DNA of 64,000 bases, taken from positions 1,364,001-1,428,000 of the forward strand of contig NZ_CP034035.1 of NCBI RefSeq assembly GCF_005484945.1, given 5' to 3'. This document shows positions 1 to 9,128 of the stretch, one piece after another. Origin of the DNA: Brenneria rubrifaciens. Lineage in GTDB: Bacteria; Pseudomonadota; Gammaproteobacteria; Enterobacterales; Enterobacteriaceae. Below the pieces are notes generated by a model, which was not told where the DNA came from, made no database searches, and was given only the letters and a program-made list of their open reading frames with translations. Every line of letters begins with the position of its first letter. Positions within the stretch are counted from its first letter, which is position 1. The position numbers and the translations under genes were made by a program.

Positions 1-338
1 CGGGTTGCCCAGCGCTGTTCAATATAAGCCACGATATCGCGGGTATGATGGAACAAATGTTGAGATAACTGGCTGATTAGGCTCTCTGTTTGACTGACAC
101 TGAGCATGCTGTCAGAGCCACCGTTTTCAGGTTTAGGTTTACGCTTGTTGACGAACTCATTGATGTGATGAATTATCGTGGTTTCATGAAGGCGCAAGGC
201 TTGCGCCTTCATGGCCGAACTCCAGCCTTCAGAAGTGAGAAGAACCGCTTTGATGCGATCACGGATACGGCCATCACGGGTGGTGCCGTGCAGACGTTCA
301 AGTTTGGTTTTTTGCTCATCAGTGAAAAATATTTTCAT
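1..338 (-). mobile_element. IS630-family transposase, N-terminal part (cut by window edge)
   Basis: The minus strand reads without a stop from an ATG at 338 to the window edge, giving about 112 residues that begin MKIFFTDEQKTKLERLHG. This is the N-terminal helix-turn-helix part of the IS630-family transposases common in Enterobacterales; the DDE catalytic domain would lie beyond position 1. A second in-frame ATG at 350 has an AAGGAG only 3 bases upstream, so either start is possible. Family members usually begin at MKIFF, which is why 338 is given. No lesion is visible in the part seen. Whether the element is complete cannot be judged. Confidence 0.8.
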
Positions 339-447
339 GCTGGAAAGCATGATCTCCTTAATACATAAAATCAAGCATCTTCAATGATCACGGGCATAGA
401 TAAATGGAGTGAACAGTGTATGCATAATTTTGTGTATTTTTTACCTT

Positions 448-456
448 GAATGAACG
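448..456. repeat. Left copy of 9-bp IS1 target-site duplication
   Basis: GAATGAACG at 448-456 is repeated exactly at 1231-1239, on either side of the IS1-family element. IS1 elements typically duplicate about 9 bp of target, so this pair defines the insertion. Confidence 0.85.
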
Positions 457-458
457 GG

Positions 459-905
459 TTATGACTCAAATGCGTTGTAATGGTGTTTTTCAATGCAAGC
501 ACCGATGACTCTTTCATCTATTTCAAATGAACAGGAAAAGCAGATTGTTTTCCTTGCCAGACGTTTAACTTGAATGCGTAAATTAAGGTTGTGCCGCTAA
601 TTCGCTGCATGAATATCTTACCTGTTAGGGGGGCTGACGCTTTTTCTCGTGTTCTCGTGTGTGGCTGCCCCATTCATCGGTGGTGAAAAAAACCATATGA
701 AAAGGTTTTAACAAATCGAGACGTTTTCGGCAGGTCTCATCCGTGCGCGGACTAATTATATGGGCAACAATCTGTTTTCTTCTCGTATCACATGCATACC
801 AAAGCCAATGCTGCTGTTTTTTATTCTCCACGAATGACCATTGCTTATCCAGTTCACAAATCCGGGTGAGATCGTCATAGACGATGGGTTTGCTTGTTAC
901 TTGTG
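459..905 (-). pseudogene. insB: IS1 insB (transposase catalytic part), frameshifted
   Basis: The minus strand carries the InsB sequence in pieces. A frame covering 625-831 contains the InsB stretch KKQQHWLWYACDTRRKQIVAH and continues to the FFTTDEWG segment. It then runs into a wrong frame near 640, where GAGAACACGAGAA looks like a small local duplication. Near 600, QRI is followed by SGTT instead of ERHNLNL because one G is missing. The C-terminal part then resumes and ends at a TAA at 459-461. The truncated relative at 60761-61038 still has this C-terminal region in one frame, which makes both lesions clear. Confidence 0.8.
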
Positions 906-1175
906 GCGGCGCGAGTTTTTTAATGTGCTCATCACGGTGTTCATACTGATTTTCAGAACTCGTCCTGTATCCCTGACCCCGGAGCCATTAATCGCCATAT
1001 CGACAATTTTTTCTTTTGTTCCGGGCTTATGTGCGTTGTAACGGTAGTGAATCTGGAAAGTACGGCGACAATGTTGACAGTAATATCGGGAAAATCCAGC
1101 CTTTCCCGTGCCATGCTTACTAACGGTTTCTGTTTGCTGACAATATCGGCAGGCAACTTCAATAGTGACTGTCAT
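897..1175 (-). CDS. insA: IS1 InsA-type DNA-binding protein
   Basis: This 92-residue protein matches IS1 InsA. It has an N-terminal zinc-finger-like part with CRYC and YCQHC cysteine pairs around residues 10-36 (CRYCQQT, YYCQHCRRTFQ), followed by a helix-turn-helix with the InsA-like segments KIVDMAINGSGVRDTGR and NTVMSTLKNS near the C terminus. InsA alone binds the IS1 ends and represses transposition; it becomes part of the transposase only through frameshifting into insB. The frame is intact and ATG-initiated. Confidence 0.85.
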   Translation of the reverse strand: MTVTIEVACRYCQQTETVSKHGTGKAGFSRYYCQHCRRTFQIHYRYNAHKPGTKEKIVDMAINGSGVRDTGRVLKISMNTVMSTLKNSRRHK

Positions 1176-1230
1176 AAAACGTATCCTTAAAGTGGATACT
1201 TTATCAAAGGAACGCTTTTAAGTCATTACC

Positions 1231-1239
1231 GAATGAACG
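1231..1239. repeat. Right copy of 9-bp IS1 target-site duplication
   Basis: GAATGAACG, identical to 448-456, directly abuts the right end of the IS1-family element. Confidence 0.85.
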
Positions 1240-1283
1240 GCATATTGACAGTTGCCAGCTAGACGGGAATAATCCACGTCGTT

Positions 1284-1359
1284 GGGTCGTTAGCTCAGTC
1301 GGTAGAGCAGTTGACTCTTAATCAATTGGTCCGGGGTTCGAGCCCCCGACGACCCACCA
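1284..1359 (+). tRNA. tRNA-Lys (anticodon CTT)
   Basis: A full cloverleaf is visible. The acceptor stem GGGTCGT pairs with ACGACCC, the D arm contains AGCTCAGTCGGTAGAG, the anticodon stem GTTGA/TCAAT holds the seven-base loop CTCTTAA, and the T arm is CGGGG-TTCGAGC-CCCCG. CCA is encoded at 1357-1359. The anticodon is CTT (lysine, codon AAG). The body closely resembles enterobacterial tRNA-Lys(TTT) apart from the anticodon and the variable and T-arm region. It stands alone, 45 bases after the IS1 duplication. Confidence 0.93.
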
Positions 1360-2002
1360 ACAATCTCAATGCATTACTGTATTTTTCCCAAATCTTTTCA
1401 ATATTATTTCTGTTTTTCCTCCTTCTTTATCCTCAGTATTAAATTTACAGCGTCTTTGACTTTTTTTTCTATTTCGAACAGTTCAGTTTAATCTTAGGCA
1501 AAATTCCTAACCATCGTATTTGCTTTATCTATGCATCGCCATTATGCAATAAAAAAGTCATTTCTATGCACTCCTGTTCATGATGCAGAATAAAAGAAGA
1601 GAACGCTTACGGTGGCGGGCGGTATCTGGAAAAGGGTAACTTTCCCCCACCAGCGCTTTACATTGATAGCGAAGTGCTATACTCAGAGCGCTTTCCATGA
1701 ACGGTACTTGCCGAGGATTGGGTGTTAACAAAACATTATGGTTGCTGATATTACCTGGCTGATTCCATGTGAATTGCTGCTATCAGTCCGGAGGTCACAT
1801 GGGATTTGAAAAGTTGCTGGCTGTGGTGGGTTAAATAAAGGCCATTGCAGAAAACCGTTTATAGATAAGGCGCCGGCGACAGAGTTGACGCAATATAAAA
1901 AGATGGAAGCCGCGCCCTTATTCAAACTGAGAAGTCTAGGCTGTATCACTCAACTATATAATCCTCTGAGAAAAGTCAGATGCAGCCTAATTTACTATCG
2001 AA
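1360..2002. other. Intergenic region, possible unrecognised gene remnants
   Basis: The first 250 bases are AT-rich with no open frame. From about 1590 the base composition becomes gene-like. A short frame, ATGGGATTTGAAAAGTTGCTG at 1799, has an upstream GGAGG but stops after 11 codons. A second plus-strand frame from about 1823 reads KAPATELTQYKKMEAAPLF and then decays. I recognise no family. It is probably the remains of one or two genes between the tRNA and the decayed IS5 element. Confidence 0.35.
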
Positions 2003-2749
2003 AGATAGTTTCTGACCGTTTTTTCATAACGGGTGGCAACCCGGCGGCACTCTTCTAAAAACCGAAACTTCTTTCAACCACATGGCGGGATTTGTATGAC
2101 TCCATGTCAATTTGACATCATCTGTCATTTGCTGATTTCTCATTGTTTTTTAAGAAAAAAACTTTTATCCCTTGTCTTTTCAAGGCGTTACGCAGCACTT
2201 GAGAGGAATACTCTTTATCAGCAAGAACGGCTTTTCCCCGACGTTTAGGGTAGCCGCCTTTACGGTTTAGGCCGATACCGTCCAGAAGCTGAAGTGCGTA
2301 CTGACTTTCATGGGCTTGTCCGTCTGTCGCCAGATGGATTTTGGTGCGATAACCGCCTCGTGAGCGATCCAGCGCATGAGCGTCAGCGATATCGGGATGT
2401 TTTTTTGAGCGCCTGTGGCGCAATGACTGGCGCGGATGTTACTGCCATCGAGTGATACCGCCGACCAGTCGAGGCAGTCATTTTCATCAACAATTGAAAG
2501 CAACCTGTTGAAAATAAGTTTGATAATTCCTGATTTCGACCAGCGATTGAAACGGATGTAAATCGTTTCACACCCTCCATAGCGCTCAGGCAAACCGCGC
2601 TACGGTGCGCCGAAGCAGAGTACTCCAAACATGCCGTTGATAATCTTGCGGTGTTCGACGTAAGGATGACCGGCTTTTTGAGAATGTTCAGAGAGAAGCT
2701 GAGGTGAAATTAGTTCCCATGCGACGTCAGGAAGTTCGTAACGAGCCAT
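2003..2749 (-). pseudogene. IS5-family transposase, multiply broken
   Basis: A minus-strand transposase of the IS5 family (IS427/IS1031-like DDE group) starts at 2749 with MARYELPDVAWELISPQLL. The tryptophan expected in GAPWRDLPERYG is a TAG at about 2600. The same frame continues through LDGSNIRASHCATGAQK, then shifts frame before KKHPDIADAHALDRSRGGY. After KRQGIKV the sequence decays again, with C-terminal traces (VVERSFGF, RVATRYEKT) as far as about 2003. The outer end near 2808 may be the terminal repeat (GTAGTGTCCCGC on the minus strand), but I did not find its partner. It cannot encode a working enzyme. Confidence 0.78.
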
Positions 2750-2933
2750 GGCGGTCTCTACATGAAAAATTAAAGCGTTATTCAATCAAGATCTATTGCG
2801 GGACACTACCTAGATAAGCAGATGTAAGGCCGCCCTCAGTTAGATTTGGCGCATTTATGACATCGTCATGGCATGGAGAGAAGAAGATGCTGCTGACACC
2901 AAGAAAAAGCGTCAGCGGATTCAGGACGAGGGC

Positions 2934-3158
2934 TTATTGACGGTAAGCGTGCTTGATTTGTTTGATCGTGTTTTCAAACACGGCGGCCTGCTCAGGGTCT
3001 GCCAACTGAGCAATATATCTTTCCATATTAATAATCACTTTGCCGGCATCTGCCTGGCCGATAGCTTTAAGCAAGAGTGTGACTGTTGCTTTCAGGCAGG
3101 TTACTTCGTGCGATAACGTTTCTACGGAAGGCGTAGTAGAAAAATCTAGATTGCCCAT
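2934..3158 (-). CDS. yecF: YecF family small protein (DUF2594)
   Basis: This 74-residue protein is clearly the enterobacterial YecF. The segments SHEVTCLKATVTLLLKAIGQADAG, AQLADPEQAAVF and the end KQIKHAYRQ follow E. coli YecF. No function is established for the family. It is predicted cytoplasmic with no signal peptide. The ATG is preceded by GAGGAG with good spacing. Its place next to uvrY, here divergent, is the conserved enterobacterial arrangement and supports the backbone assignment. Confidence 0.9.
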   Translation of the reverse strand: MGNLDFSTTPSVETLSHEVTCLKATVTLLLKAIGQADAGKVIINMERYIAQLADPEQAAVFENTIKQIKHAYRQ

Positions 3159-3823
3159 ATTTTCTCCTCAACAATAAACAGCATAAGGTGTTTTTAGTCA
3201 GCCAGTTACAGGTTGAATGACCTTGTTGCCAGCCTGATCAGATAGCGGCAAGTATAACATAATGCATATTAATGGCGGTGATTATTAATCAATAATCATT
3301 ATGTAATGGTTGTTTTTTATGCATTTAACTTATTTTTAGCCATATTTAATTCTCTGCTTTAATAGGTTAAATCGGCATTCAAATGTTTTTGGCTGTATAC
3401 ATAAAAGCTTCAACATGTATGTTTTTTTAGAGTGTGTTATTTATATTGGATGAGGATTTTCATGATAAGGTATTGATGTAATGGATACTTACAATAGTGT
3501 TTTTTTATTGACATGTTGAAATCAATGCCAATTGCATGCCATTGATTGGTATTGATTTTTTATTAATATCAATTACTATGCAAGCCATGAGTTCAGTGCG
3601 CTTCAAGTGATAATCTGGATGTTAAGAGTGTGATCAATATACGTGTTAAGCATAATAGTATATTGTTATCGTTAGACTTTGATATTGAATGCTTATTACT
3701 TCTTAACGTATTTAAAAATACATATTCTTATAAACAGTATTCATTATTTTTAGAAACCAACGTAGTATCACCTGCAAACGAATCTTTATGTAAGTGTTAC
3801 TTCCTTTTTTGGAGAATTATTCT
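3159..3823. other. AT-rich intergenic region between yecF and uvrY
   Basis: These 665 bases contain no credible gene. Near 3520-3575 the motif ATTGAT or ATCAAT occurs repeatedly: AATCAATG at 3520-3527 is mirrored by CATTGATT at 3540-3547, followed by TATTGAT and ATATCAAT. These dyads could be operator sites for uvrY, but no regulator can be named. GGAGAA at 3811-3816 is a plausible ribosome-binding site for the uvrY TTG start. Confidence 0.5.
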
Positions 3824-4480
3824 TTGATTAGCGTTTTTCTTGTTGATGACCATGAACTGGTGCGGGCAGGGATACGGTGCATTCTTGACGATATCAAAGG
3901 TCTTAAGGTTGTGGGTGAAGTGTCATGAGGTGAAGATGCCGTTAAATGGTGTCGTAGCAACGCTGTTGATGTTGTCTTGATGGACATGAATATGCCCGGA
4001 ATCGGTGGTCTTGAGGCGACGCGCAAAATTTTGCGATTTTCTCCTGATATAAAAGTAATTATGCTAACTATTTATACAGAGAATCCTTTACCTGCTAAAG
4101 TAATGCAGGCAGGGGCCGCTGGATACGTGAGTAAAGCCGCCGCCCCGCAGGAAGTTATCTGTGCCATTCGCGCTGTGCATGCGGGTAAACGCTATATCGC
4201 CTCGGATATTGCTCAGCAGATGGCATTAAGTCAGTTGGAGCCACAGACTGAGACCCCATTGGCGTGTCTGTCTGAGCGTGAATTGCAGATTATGCTAATG
4301 ATCACCAAAGGGCAAAAGGTCACTGAGATTTCAGACCAGTTGAACCTGAGTCCTAAAACGGTGAACAGCTATCGATATCGAATGTTCAGCAAGCTGAACA
4401 TCAGTGGCGATGTTGAGTTGACGCACCTTGCGATTCGCCACGGACTTTTTAATGCGGAGACATTGTTAAGTAGTGAGTGA
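3824..4480 (+). pseudogene. uvrY: uvrY (GacA-type response regulator) with in-frame TGA
   Basis: UvrY is the response regulator of the BarA-UvrY (GacS-GacA) system, which switches on the csrB/csrC small RNAs. The frame starts at TTG 3824 (LISVFLVDDHELVRAG), with GGAGAA upstream. Codon 35 at 3926-3928 is TGA, where E. coli has a cysteine (ASCGEDA becomes VS-stop-GEDA). The rest is intact: the phosphoacceptor segment VVLMDMNMPG, receiver end, and LuxR-type helix-turn-helix (LSERELQIMLMITKGQKV, LSPKTVNSYRYRMFSKLN). Restart at TTG 3977 would give 167 residues with the DNA-binding domain but without the acidic pocket DD. It overlaps uvrC by 8 bases. A sequencing error is the main alternative. Confidence 0.85.
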
Positions 4481-6305
4481 CAGTTTCGATGCTTCGGCAT
4501 TTCTAAAAACGGTAACCAGCCAGCCTGGGGTCTACCGCATGTATGATGCCGCGAAAACGGTGATCTACGTCGGTAAGGCAAAAGATTTAAAAAAACGACT
4601 TTCCAGCTATTTTCGCAGCAATGTTGCCAGCCGTAAAACGGAGGCACTGGTAAGAAGTATCAGGCAGATCGATGTGACGATCACGCATACTGAGACGGAA
4701 GCCTTGCTGCTCGAACATAACTATATCAAGCGTTATCAACCGCGCTACAACGTTTTGCTGCGTGATGATAAGTCTTATCCCATGATTTTTCTCAGTGCTG
4801 ACCAACACCCTCGGCTGGCCGTGCACCGTGGAGCCAAACACGCCAAAGGTGAGTATTTTGGGCCATTTCCAAATGGAAATGCTGTGCGTGAAACGTTGAT
4901 GCTGCTGCAAAAACTGTTTCCCGTGCGGCAATGCGAAAATAGCGTGTACCGCAATCGCTCTCGTCCTTGCCTGCAATATCAAATTGGTCGCTGTCTTGGA
5001 CCGTGTGTTTCGGGACTGGTGAGTGAAGATGACTATCAGCAACAAGTTGATTATGTCCGTCTATTTTTGTCTGGAAAAGATCAGCAGGTTCTTAACCAAC
5101 TGATAACAAAAATGGAAGCGGCCAGTCGTGCCCTGAAGTTTGAAGAAGCGGCGCGTACTCGCGATCAAATTCAGGCCGTCCGACGCGTGACGGAAAAACA
5201 GTTCGTCTCCGGTAATAGTGAAGACCTTGATGTTATCGGTGTGGCCTTCGAAGCCGGGATTGCGAGCGTGCACGTACTGTTTATTCGTCAGGGGAAAGTG
5301 TTGGGCAGTCGAAGCTATTTTCCGAAAGTCCCCGCCGGCACAGAATTAGGCGAAGTAGTGCAAACGTTTGTCGGGCAGTTTTATTTACAAGGGAGTATGG
5401 CCCGAACTTTACCTTCGGAAATTCTGCTTGATTTTATGCTGCCGGATAAAGAACTGCTGACTGATTCGTTAACCGATGTCGCTGGCCGAAAAGTCCAAAT
5501 CCAGACCAGGCCGCGTGGCGATCGCGCTCGATACCTGAAACTTGCCCGTACCAATGCTGCGACGGCATTGGTGACGAAGTTATCACAGCAATCTACAATT
5601 CACCAGCGCCTAACGGAGTTGGCCAAGGTTTTACAACTGCCTGAAATTAAGCGTATGGAGTGTTTTGATATTAGTCATACTATGGGTGAACAGACTGTGG
5701 CATCCTGTGTCGTGTTCGATAAAAATGGTCCGTTACGCTCAGAGTATCGCCGCTATAATATCAGTGGCATTACACCCGGTGATGATTATGCCGCGATGGC
5801 TCAGGTTCTCAAACGTCGATACGGTAAGGCATTGGATGACAAAAAAATTCCTGATGTGATTGTTATCGATGGGGGTAAAGGGCAATTGGGACAGGCGCAG
5901 GCTGTATTCGACTCACTACAGGTGCCTTGGGATAAGCGTAAGCCTTTAATGCTCGGTGTAGCGAAAGGCAGCGATCGTAAAGCTGGACTTGAAACACTTT
6001 TTTTTGAGTCGACAGGAGACGGTGTCGTGTTACCGTCTGACTCGCCAGCTTTGCACGTTATCCAGCATATTCGCGATGATTCTCACGATCACGCGATTGG
6101 CGGGCACCGCAAGAAAAGAGCTAAAGTTAAGAACACCAGTACATTAGAGTTCGTTGAGGGGGTTGGGCCCAAACGGCGGCAGGCTCTGCTGAAATATATG
6201 GGTGGACTACAACCATTGATGAACGCCAGCGTTGAGGAAATTGCAAATGTGCCGGGTATTTCACACGTATTGGCAGAAAAGATCTTCCATGCATTGAAAC
6301 ACTAG
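4473..6305 (+). CDS. uvrC: Excinuclease ABC subunit C
   Basis: UvrC makes both incisions around DNA lesions in nucleotide excision repair, acting with UvrA and UvrB. The 610-residue protein is full length. It has a GIY-YIG nuclease domain at residues 15-100 ([20 protein letters not shown]), a cysteine-rich segment ([13 protein letters not shown]), a UVR motif near 205-240 ([17 protein letters not shown]), an RNase H-like second nuclease domain ([27 protein letters not shown]) and a C-terminal helix-hairpin-helix ([18 protein letters not shown]). The GTG start overlaps the end of uvrY, as in other enterobacteria, so translation is probably coupled and a premature stop in uvrY might affect its expression. 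Confidence 0.97.
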   Translation: MSDSFDASAFLKTVTSQPGVYRMYDAAKTVIYVGKAKDLKKRLSSYFRSNVASRKTEALVRSIRQIDVTITHTETEALLLEHNYIKRYQPRYNVLLRDDKSYPMIFLSADQHPRLAVHRGAKHAKGEYFGPFPNGNAVRETLMLLQKLFPVRQCENSVYRNRSRPCLQYQIGRCLGPCVSGLVSEDDYQQQVDYVRLFLSGKDQQVLNQLITKMEAASRALKFEEAARTRDQIQAVRRVTEKQFVSGNSEDLDVIGVAFEAGIASVHVLFIRQGKVLGSRSYFPKVPAGTELGEVVQTFVGQFYLQGSMARTLPSEILLDFMLPDKELLTDSLTDVAGRKVQIQTRPRGDRARYLKLARTNAATALVTKLSQQSTIHQRLTELAKVLQLPEIKRMECFDISHTMGEQTVASCVVFDKNGPLRSEYRRYNISGITPGDDYAAMAQVLKRRYGKALDDKKIPDVIVIDGGKGQLGQAQAVFDSLQVPWDKRKPLMLGVAKGSDRKAGLETLFFESTGDGVVLPSDSPALHVIQHIRDDSHDHAIGGHRKKRAKVKNTSTLEFVEGVGPKRRQALLKYMGGLQPLMNASVEEIANVPGISHVLAEKIFHALKH

Positions 6306-6363
6306 GGACAATGTAGCAACATACTCGTAATATCCACTCCGGCCAAATAGTTACCTAAGCGCT

Positions 6364-6912
6364 ATGCAATTTAATATACCGACGTTGCTTACCTTGTTTC
6401 GTGTTGCTTTAATCCCGTTTTTTGTGCTGGCGTTTTACCTTCCATTCGTCTGGGCACCGATAGTGTGCGCACTGATTTTTGTTTTTGCCGCCGTCACAGA
6501 CTGGTTTGATGGATTCCTGGCTCGCCGTTGGAAACAAACCACACGATTTGGCGCCTTTCTCGATCCGGTAGCGGATAAAGTGATGGTAGCGGTTGCGTTG
6601 GTTTTGGTTGCCGAGCACTACCATTCCTGGTGGATCACGTTGCCAGCGGCAACGATGATTGCACGCGAAATCATCATTTCTGCATTACGTGAATGGATGG
6701 CTGAAATAGGTAAACGCAGTAGCGTCGCGGTTTCATGGATAGGAAAAGTAAAAACCACTGCCCAAATGATGGCGCTGGTAGCTCTGTTGTGGCGACCAGA
6801 ACGCTTAGTTGAAGGGGCTGGCGTTATTGCTTTGTATATCGCTGCAATACTAACTTTCTGGTCAATGTTTCAATATCTAAACGCTGCCCGGCATGACTTG
6901 TTTGCACCTTAA
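6364..6912 (+). CDS. pgsA: CDP-diacylglycerol--glycerol-3-phosphate 3-phosphatidyltransferase
   Basis: PgsA makes phosphatidylglycerophosphate, the first committed step to phosphatidylglycerol and cardiolipin, in the inner membrane. The 182-residue protein carries the CDP-alcohol phosphatidyltransferase motif DG(X2)AR(X8)G(X3)D(X3)D between DGFLARRW and FLDPVADK at about residues 56-78. It has several hydrophobic segments before and after the motif. It follows uvrC by 58 bases, the normal enterobacterial order, and is probably cotranscribed with it. Confidence 0.97.
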   Translation: MQFNIPTLLTLFRVALIPFFVLAFYLPFVWAPIVCALIFVFAAVTDWFDGFLARRWKQTTRFGAFLDPVADKVMVAVALVLVAEHYHSWWITLPAATMIAREIIISALREWMAEIGKRSSVAVSWIGKVKTTAQMMALVALLWRPERLVEGAGVIALYIAAILTFWSMFQYLNAARHDLFAP

Positions 6913-7032
6913 TTGATGTGTCTTGAGAAATGCGAGAACTTTTTTGAATATCACTTGCGACGACCCGAAGGATACGGGCAGGATAGTGCGCTGTAAAAAC
7001 CAGCAAACGAACGAGTTTTATTGATAATTTTA

Positions 7033-7060
7033 TTGACTCGTTGCTTCATGTCAGTAGAAT
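7033..7060 (+). promoter_or_regulatory. Sigma-70 promoter of the tRNA-Gly-Cys-Leu operon
   Basis: TTGACT (7033-7038) and TAGAAT (7055-7060) are separated by 16 bases. A GC-rich GCACCGC discriminator follows, as is common for stable-RNA promoters. It lies about 60 bases before tRNA-Gly. Confidence 0.7.
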
Positions 7061-7126
7061 GCACCGCATCAACAGTGGCGCTGGTTTGTTGAAAGTTAAC
7101 AAAAAAATCAGTGTGTTCTGTTTAAA

Positions 7127-7202
<76 letters not shown>

Positions 7203-7236
7203 ATATCGCAGCGATAGCTGAACAGGTTAAAGGCAA

Positions 7237-7310
7237 GGCGCGTTGGCAGAGTGGCCATGCAGCGGATTGCAAATCCGCCTACCTCGGTTCGACTCCGGGA
7301 CGCGCCTCCA
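7237..7310 (+). tRNA. cysT: tRNA-Cys (anticodon GCA)
   Basis: The acceptor stem GGCGCGT pairs with ACGCGCC, the anticodon region GGATTGCAAATCC gives GCA, and the T arm contains GGTTCGACTCC. CCA is encoded. It is second in the operon. Confidence 0.95.
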
Positions 7311-7318
7311 ATATCTAA

Positions 7319-7405
7319 GCCCGGGTGGTGGAATCGGTAGACACAAGGGATTTAAAATCCCTCGGCGTACGCGCTGTGCGGGTTCAAGTCCCGCCCCGGG
7401 CACCA
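7319..7405 (+). tRNA. leuZ: tRNA-Leu (anticodon TAA)
   Basis: This is a class II tRNA of 87 bases. The acceptor stem GCCCGGG pairs with CCCGGGC, the D arm is GTGGTGGAATCGGTAGACAC, the anticodon stem GGGAT/ATCCC encloses TAA, a long variable arm (CGGCGTACGCGCTG) follows, and the T arm contains GGTTCAAGTCC. CCA is encoded. Its 3' part is a classic integration site for P4-type integrases, and remains of such an integrase begin 204 bases downstream. Confidence 0.95.
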
Positions 7406-7415
7406 TCCTGAAATC

Positions 7416-7444
7416 AATAGACGTCAACCGAAGTCTATTTTTTT
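7416..7444 (+). terminator. Rho-independent terminator of the tRNA operon
   Basis: AATAGAC (7416-7422) pairs with GTCTATT (7433-7439) around a 10-base loop, and a run of T residues extends to 7444. It is placed 10 bases after tRNA-Leu. Confidence 0.85.
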
Positions 7445-7608
7445 GTCTGAAGCCCACGATTTTACTGGCTTTCCCTTCATTCCATACTCTCCCTACGTCA
7501 ACACAGTTCAACCGACATCAACTAGTTTATGCGGGTACAAATGCGGGTATACTTCGATAATGGTCATCCTTGTACCCTCAATAACGCTTTTATTGAAGGA
7601 AAAGTATT

Positions 7609-8848
7609 ATGGCACTCGCGGATATCCAGTTAGGTTCAGTAAAACCGGAGGAGAAGGCCTGTAAACTAACTGATGGCAACGGAATGTTTTTTCTGGTTGA
7701 TCCCAATAGGTCTAAATATTGGCGCTTACGCTATCGTTAGGATGGCAAAGAAAAGACGCTGGCATTAGGTGTCTACCCCGACGTTTCCCTTTCTGAAGCG
7801 CGTCAGAAACGCGACGATGCGCGAAAACTGATAGCCGCTGGCGTTGATCCTGACAAGCACATATAAGGCAGTCAAAATCCAACAGCAGGATGATGAGCAA
7901 ACCTTCGAAGTTGTGGCTCGCGCCTGGCACGCCGACAACAAGAAGTGGTCGGAATCCCATCCTTAAAAAGCCTAAGCCACAATATCTTTCCTGCTATCGG
8001 CGGCATACATATCGCGGCTCTGAAAACGCGTGGCCTGTTGGCGCCGATCAAAAACGTTGAACGTTCAGGACGTTTAGAAGTTGCCAAGCGCCTAAAGCAA
8101 CGCGTGACGGCCATCATGACCCATGCGGTACAAAACGATCTGATTGACTCTAACCCTGCGCAGGATATGGCAGGGGCGATTAGCCCGGCAAGGTAGAGCA
8201 TCGCCCGGCGTTGGAGCTCAAACGTTTGCCTGAACTTCTGGGCCGTATCGATGGCTACAAAGGCCGTGAGTTTACCAAATGGTTAATAAGCATTTCCCTC
8301 TGATTTTTATCCGCTCAAGTGAATTCCTTTTTGCCCGCTGGCCGGAAATCGATTTCGAGCGCGCTTTATGGACGATACCTTCGGAGCGTGAACCCATTCC
8401 CGGCGTGAAGTTTTCCGAACGCGGTTCGAAAATGTGCACATCGCAACTTTTTCAGCTTAGTCGTCAGGCAGTGAAGATCCTTAAAAATATTAAAGAGGTG
8501 AGCGGGCATTGTGAACTGATCTTCATTGGCGATCACGCGTCACGAAAACCGGTCAGCGAGGGGACGGCAAACAATGCACTGCAAACCATGGCTACGACAC
8601 TAAAACGGAAGTTTGCGGCCACGGCCTTCGCACCATGGCCCGTAGCTCGTTGATCGAATTGGGATTATGGTCGCGGGATGCGGAAGATGAGCCATTAGGA
8701 ACGTAACGGTGTCCAGGCCGCGCATATCAACAAGGCTGAACACCTGGACGAACGGCGGCCGATGCTGCAATGGTGGGCTGATTTTCTTGATGCGAATCGG
8801 GAGAGGTCGGTGAGTCCGTTTAATTTTGGTAAGTTGACGGTGGGTTAA
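7609..8848 (+). pseudogene. P4-type tyrosine integrase, multiply broken
   Basis: The sequence begins MALADIQLGSVKPEEKACKL at an ATG with AAGGA upstream and follows the Arm-DNA-binding/DUF4102 N terminus of P4-family integrases. Lesions visible are a TAG after WRLRYR (7738), a stop and frameshift near 7864, a further shift before NIFPAIGGIHIAALK near 7970, and more breaks near 8195, 8310 and 8640. The catalytic domain is traceable in pieces (ARWPEIDFERALWTIPSERE, ISPAR, RNGVQAAHINKAEHLDERR) to a TAA at 8846-8848. Such integrases insert islands at tRNA 3' ends, and tRNA-Leu is immediately upstream. It cannot encode an active enzyme. Confidence 0.88.
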
Positions 8849-9088
8849 TGTGCCATTGATGGGCAGGTTGTTGCTCTGGCTGGCTCGGGTTACAGCTTGC
8901 TCATGTGGACACGAACACTACTCGTGGAACATATAACTCCATAGATGGTTCTTCGCTGTAGTTAGATTGAAAGAAAAGCTTTCATTCTGCAAAACGCTTG
9001 TTTAAAACATTATGCATATATTGAATTTATAAAGTGACGGACATTGTTATCAGAGGGGGGGGATAAGGACGCTTACCTAATTACCGGC

Positions 9089-9120
9089 GCCGTCACTTCG
9101 CGCCAACGCGGAGTGACGGC
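9089..9120 (-). terminator. Hairpin downstream of the threonine kinase gene
   Basis: GCCGTCACTTCGCG (9089-9102) pairs with CGCGGAGTGACGGC (9107-9120) over 14 positions with one G-T pair and a CCAA loop. It lies 9 bases past the stop codon of the minus-strand gene. There is no clear T-run on the minus side, so it may be a terminator or an mRNA 3'-end stabiliser. Confidence 0.55.
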
Positions 9121-9128
9121 GGGAGCCG

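Larger units (their letters stand above)
457..1230 (-). mobile_element. IS1-family insertion sequence, complete ends, 774 bp
   Basis: The element runs from GGTTATGACTC at 457 to the complement of GGTAATGACTT ending at 1230. These are imperfect terminal inverted repeats of IS1 type. It is flanked by the direct repeat GAATGAACG, and its 774 bp is close to the 768 bp of IS1. Both IS1 reading frames are present on the minus strand: insA is intact and insB is broken. The element therefore transposed here relatively recently but probably can no longer make its own InsAB' transposase. It lies just upstream of the tRNA-Lys gene. Confidence 0.88.

Noticed and set aside
3926..3928. Reading the uvrY TGA as selenocysteine
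   Set aside because: A TGA at a cysteine position raises the idea, but no SECIS-like hairpin is evident directly after it and response regulators are not selenoproteins.
8849..9128. Right attachment site of the P4-type element
   Set aside because: No copy of the tRNA-Leu 3' end was seen in this gap or near the other accessory boundaries inspected.
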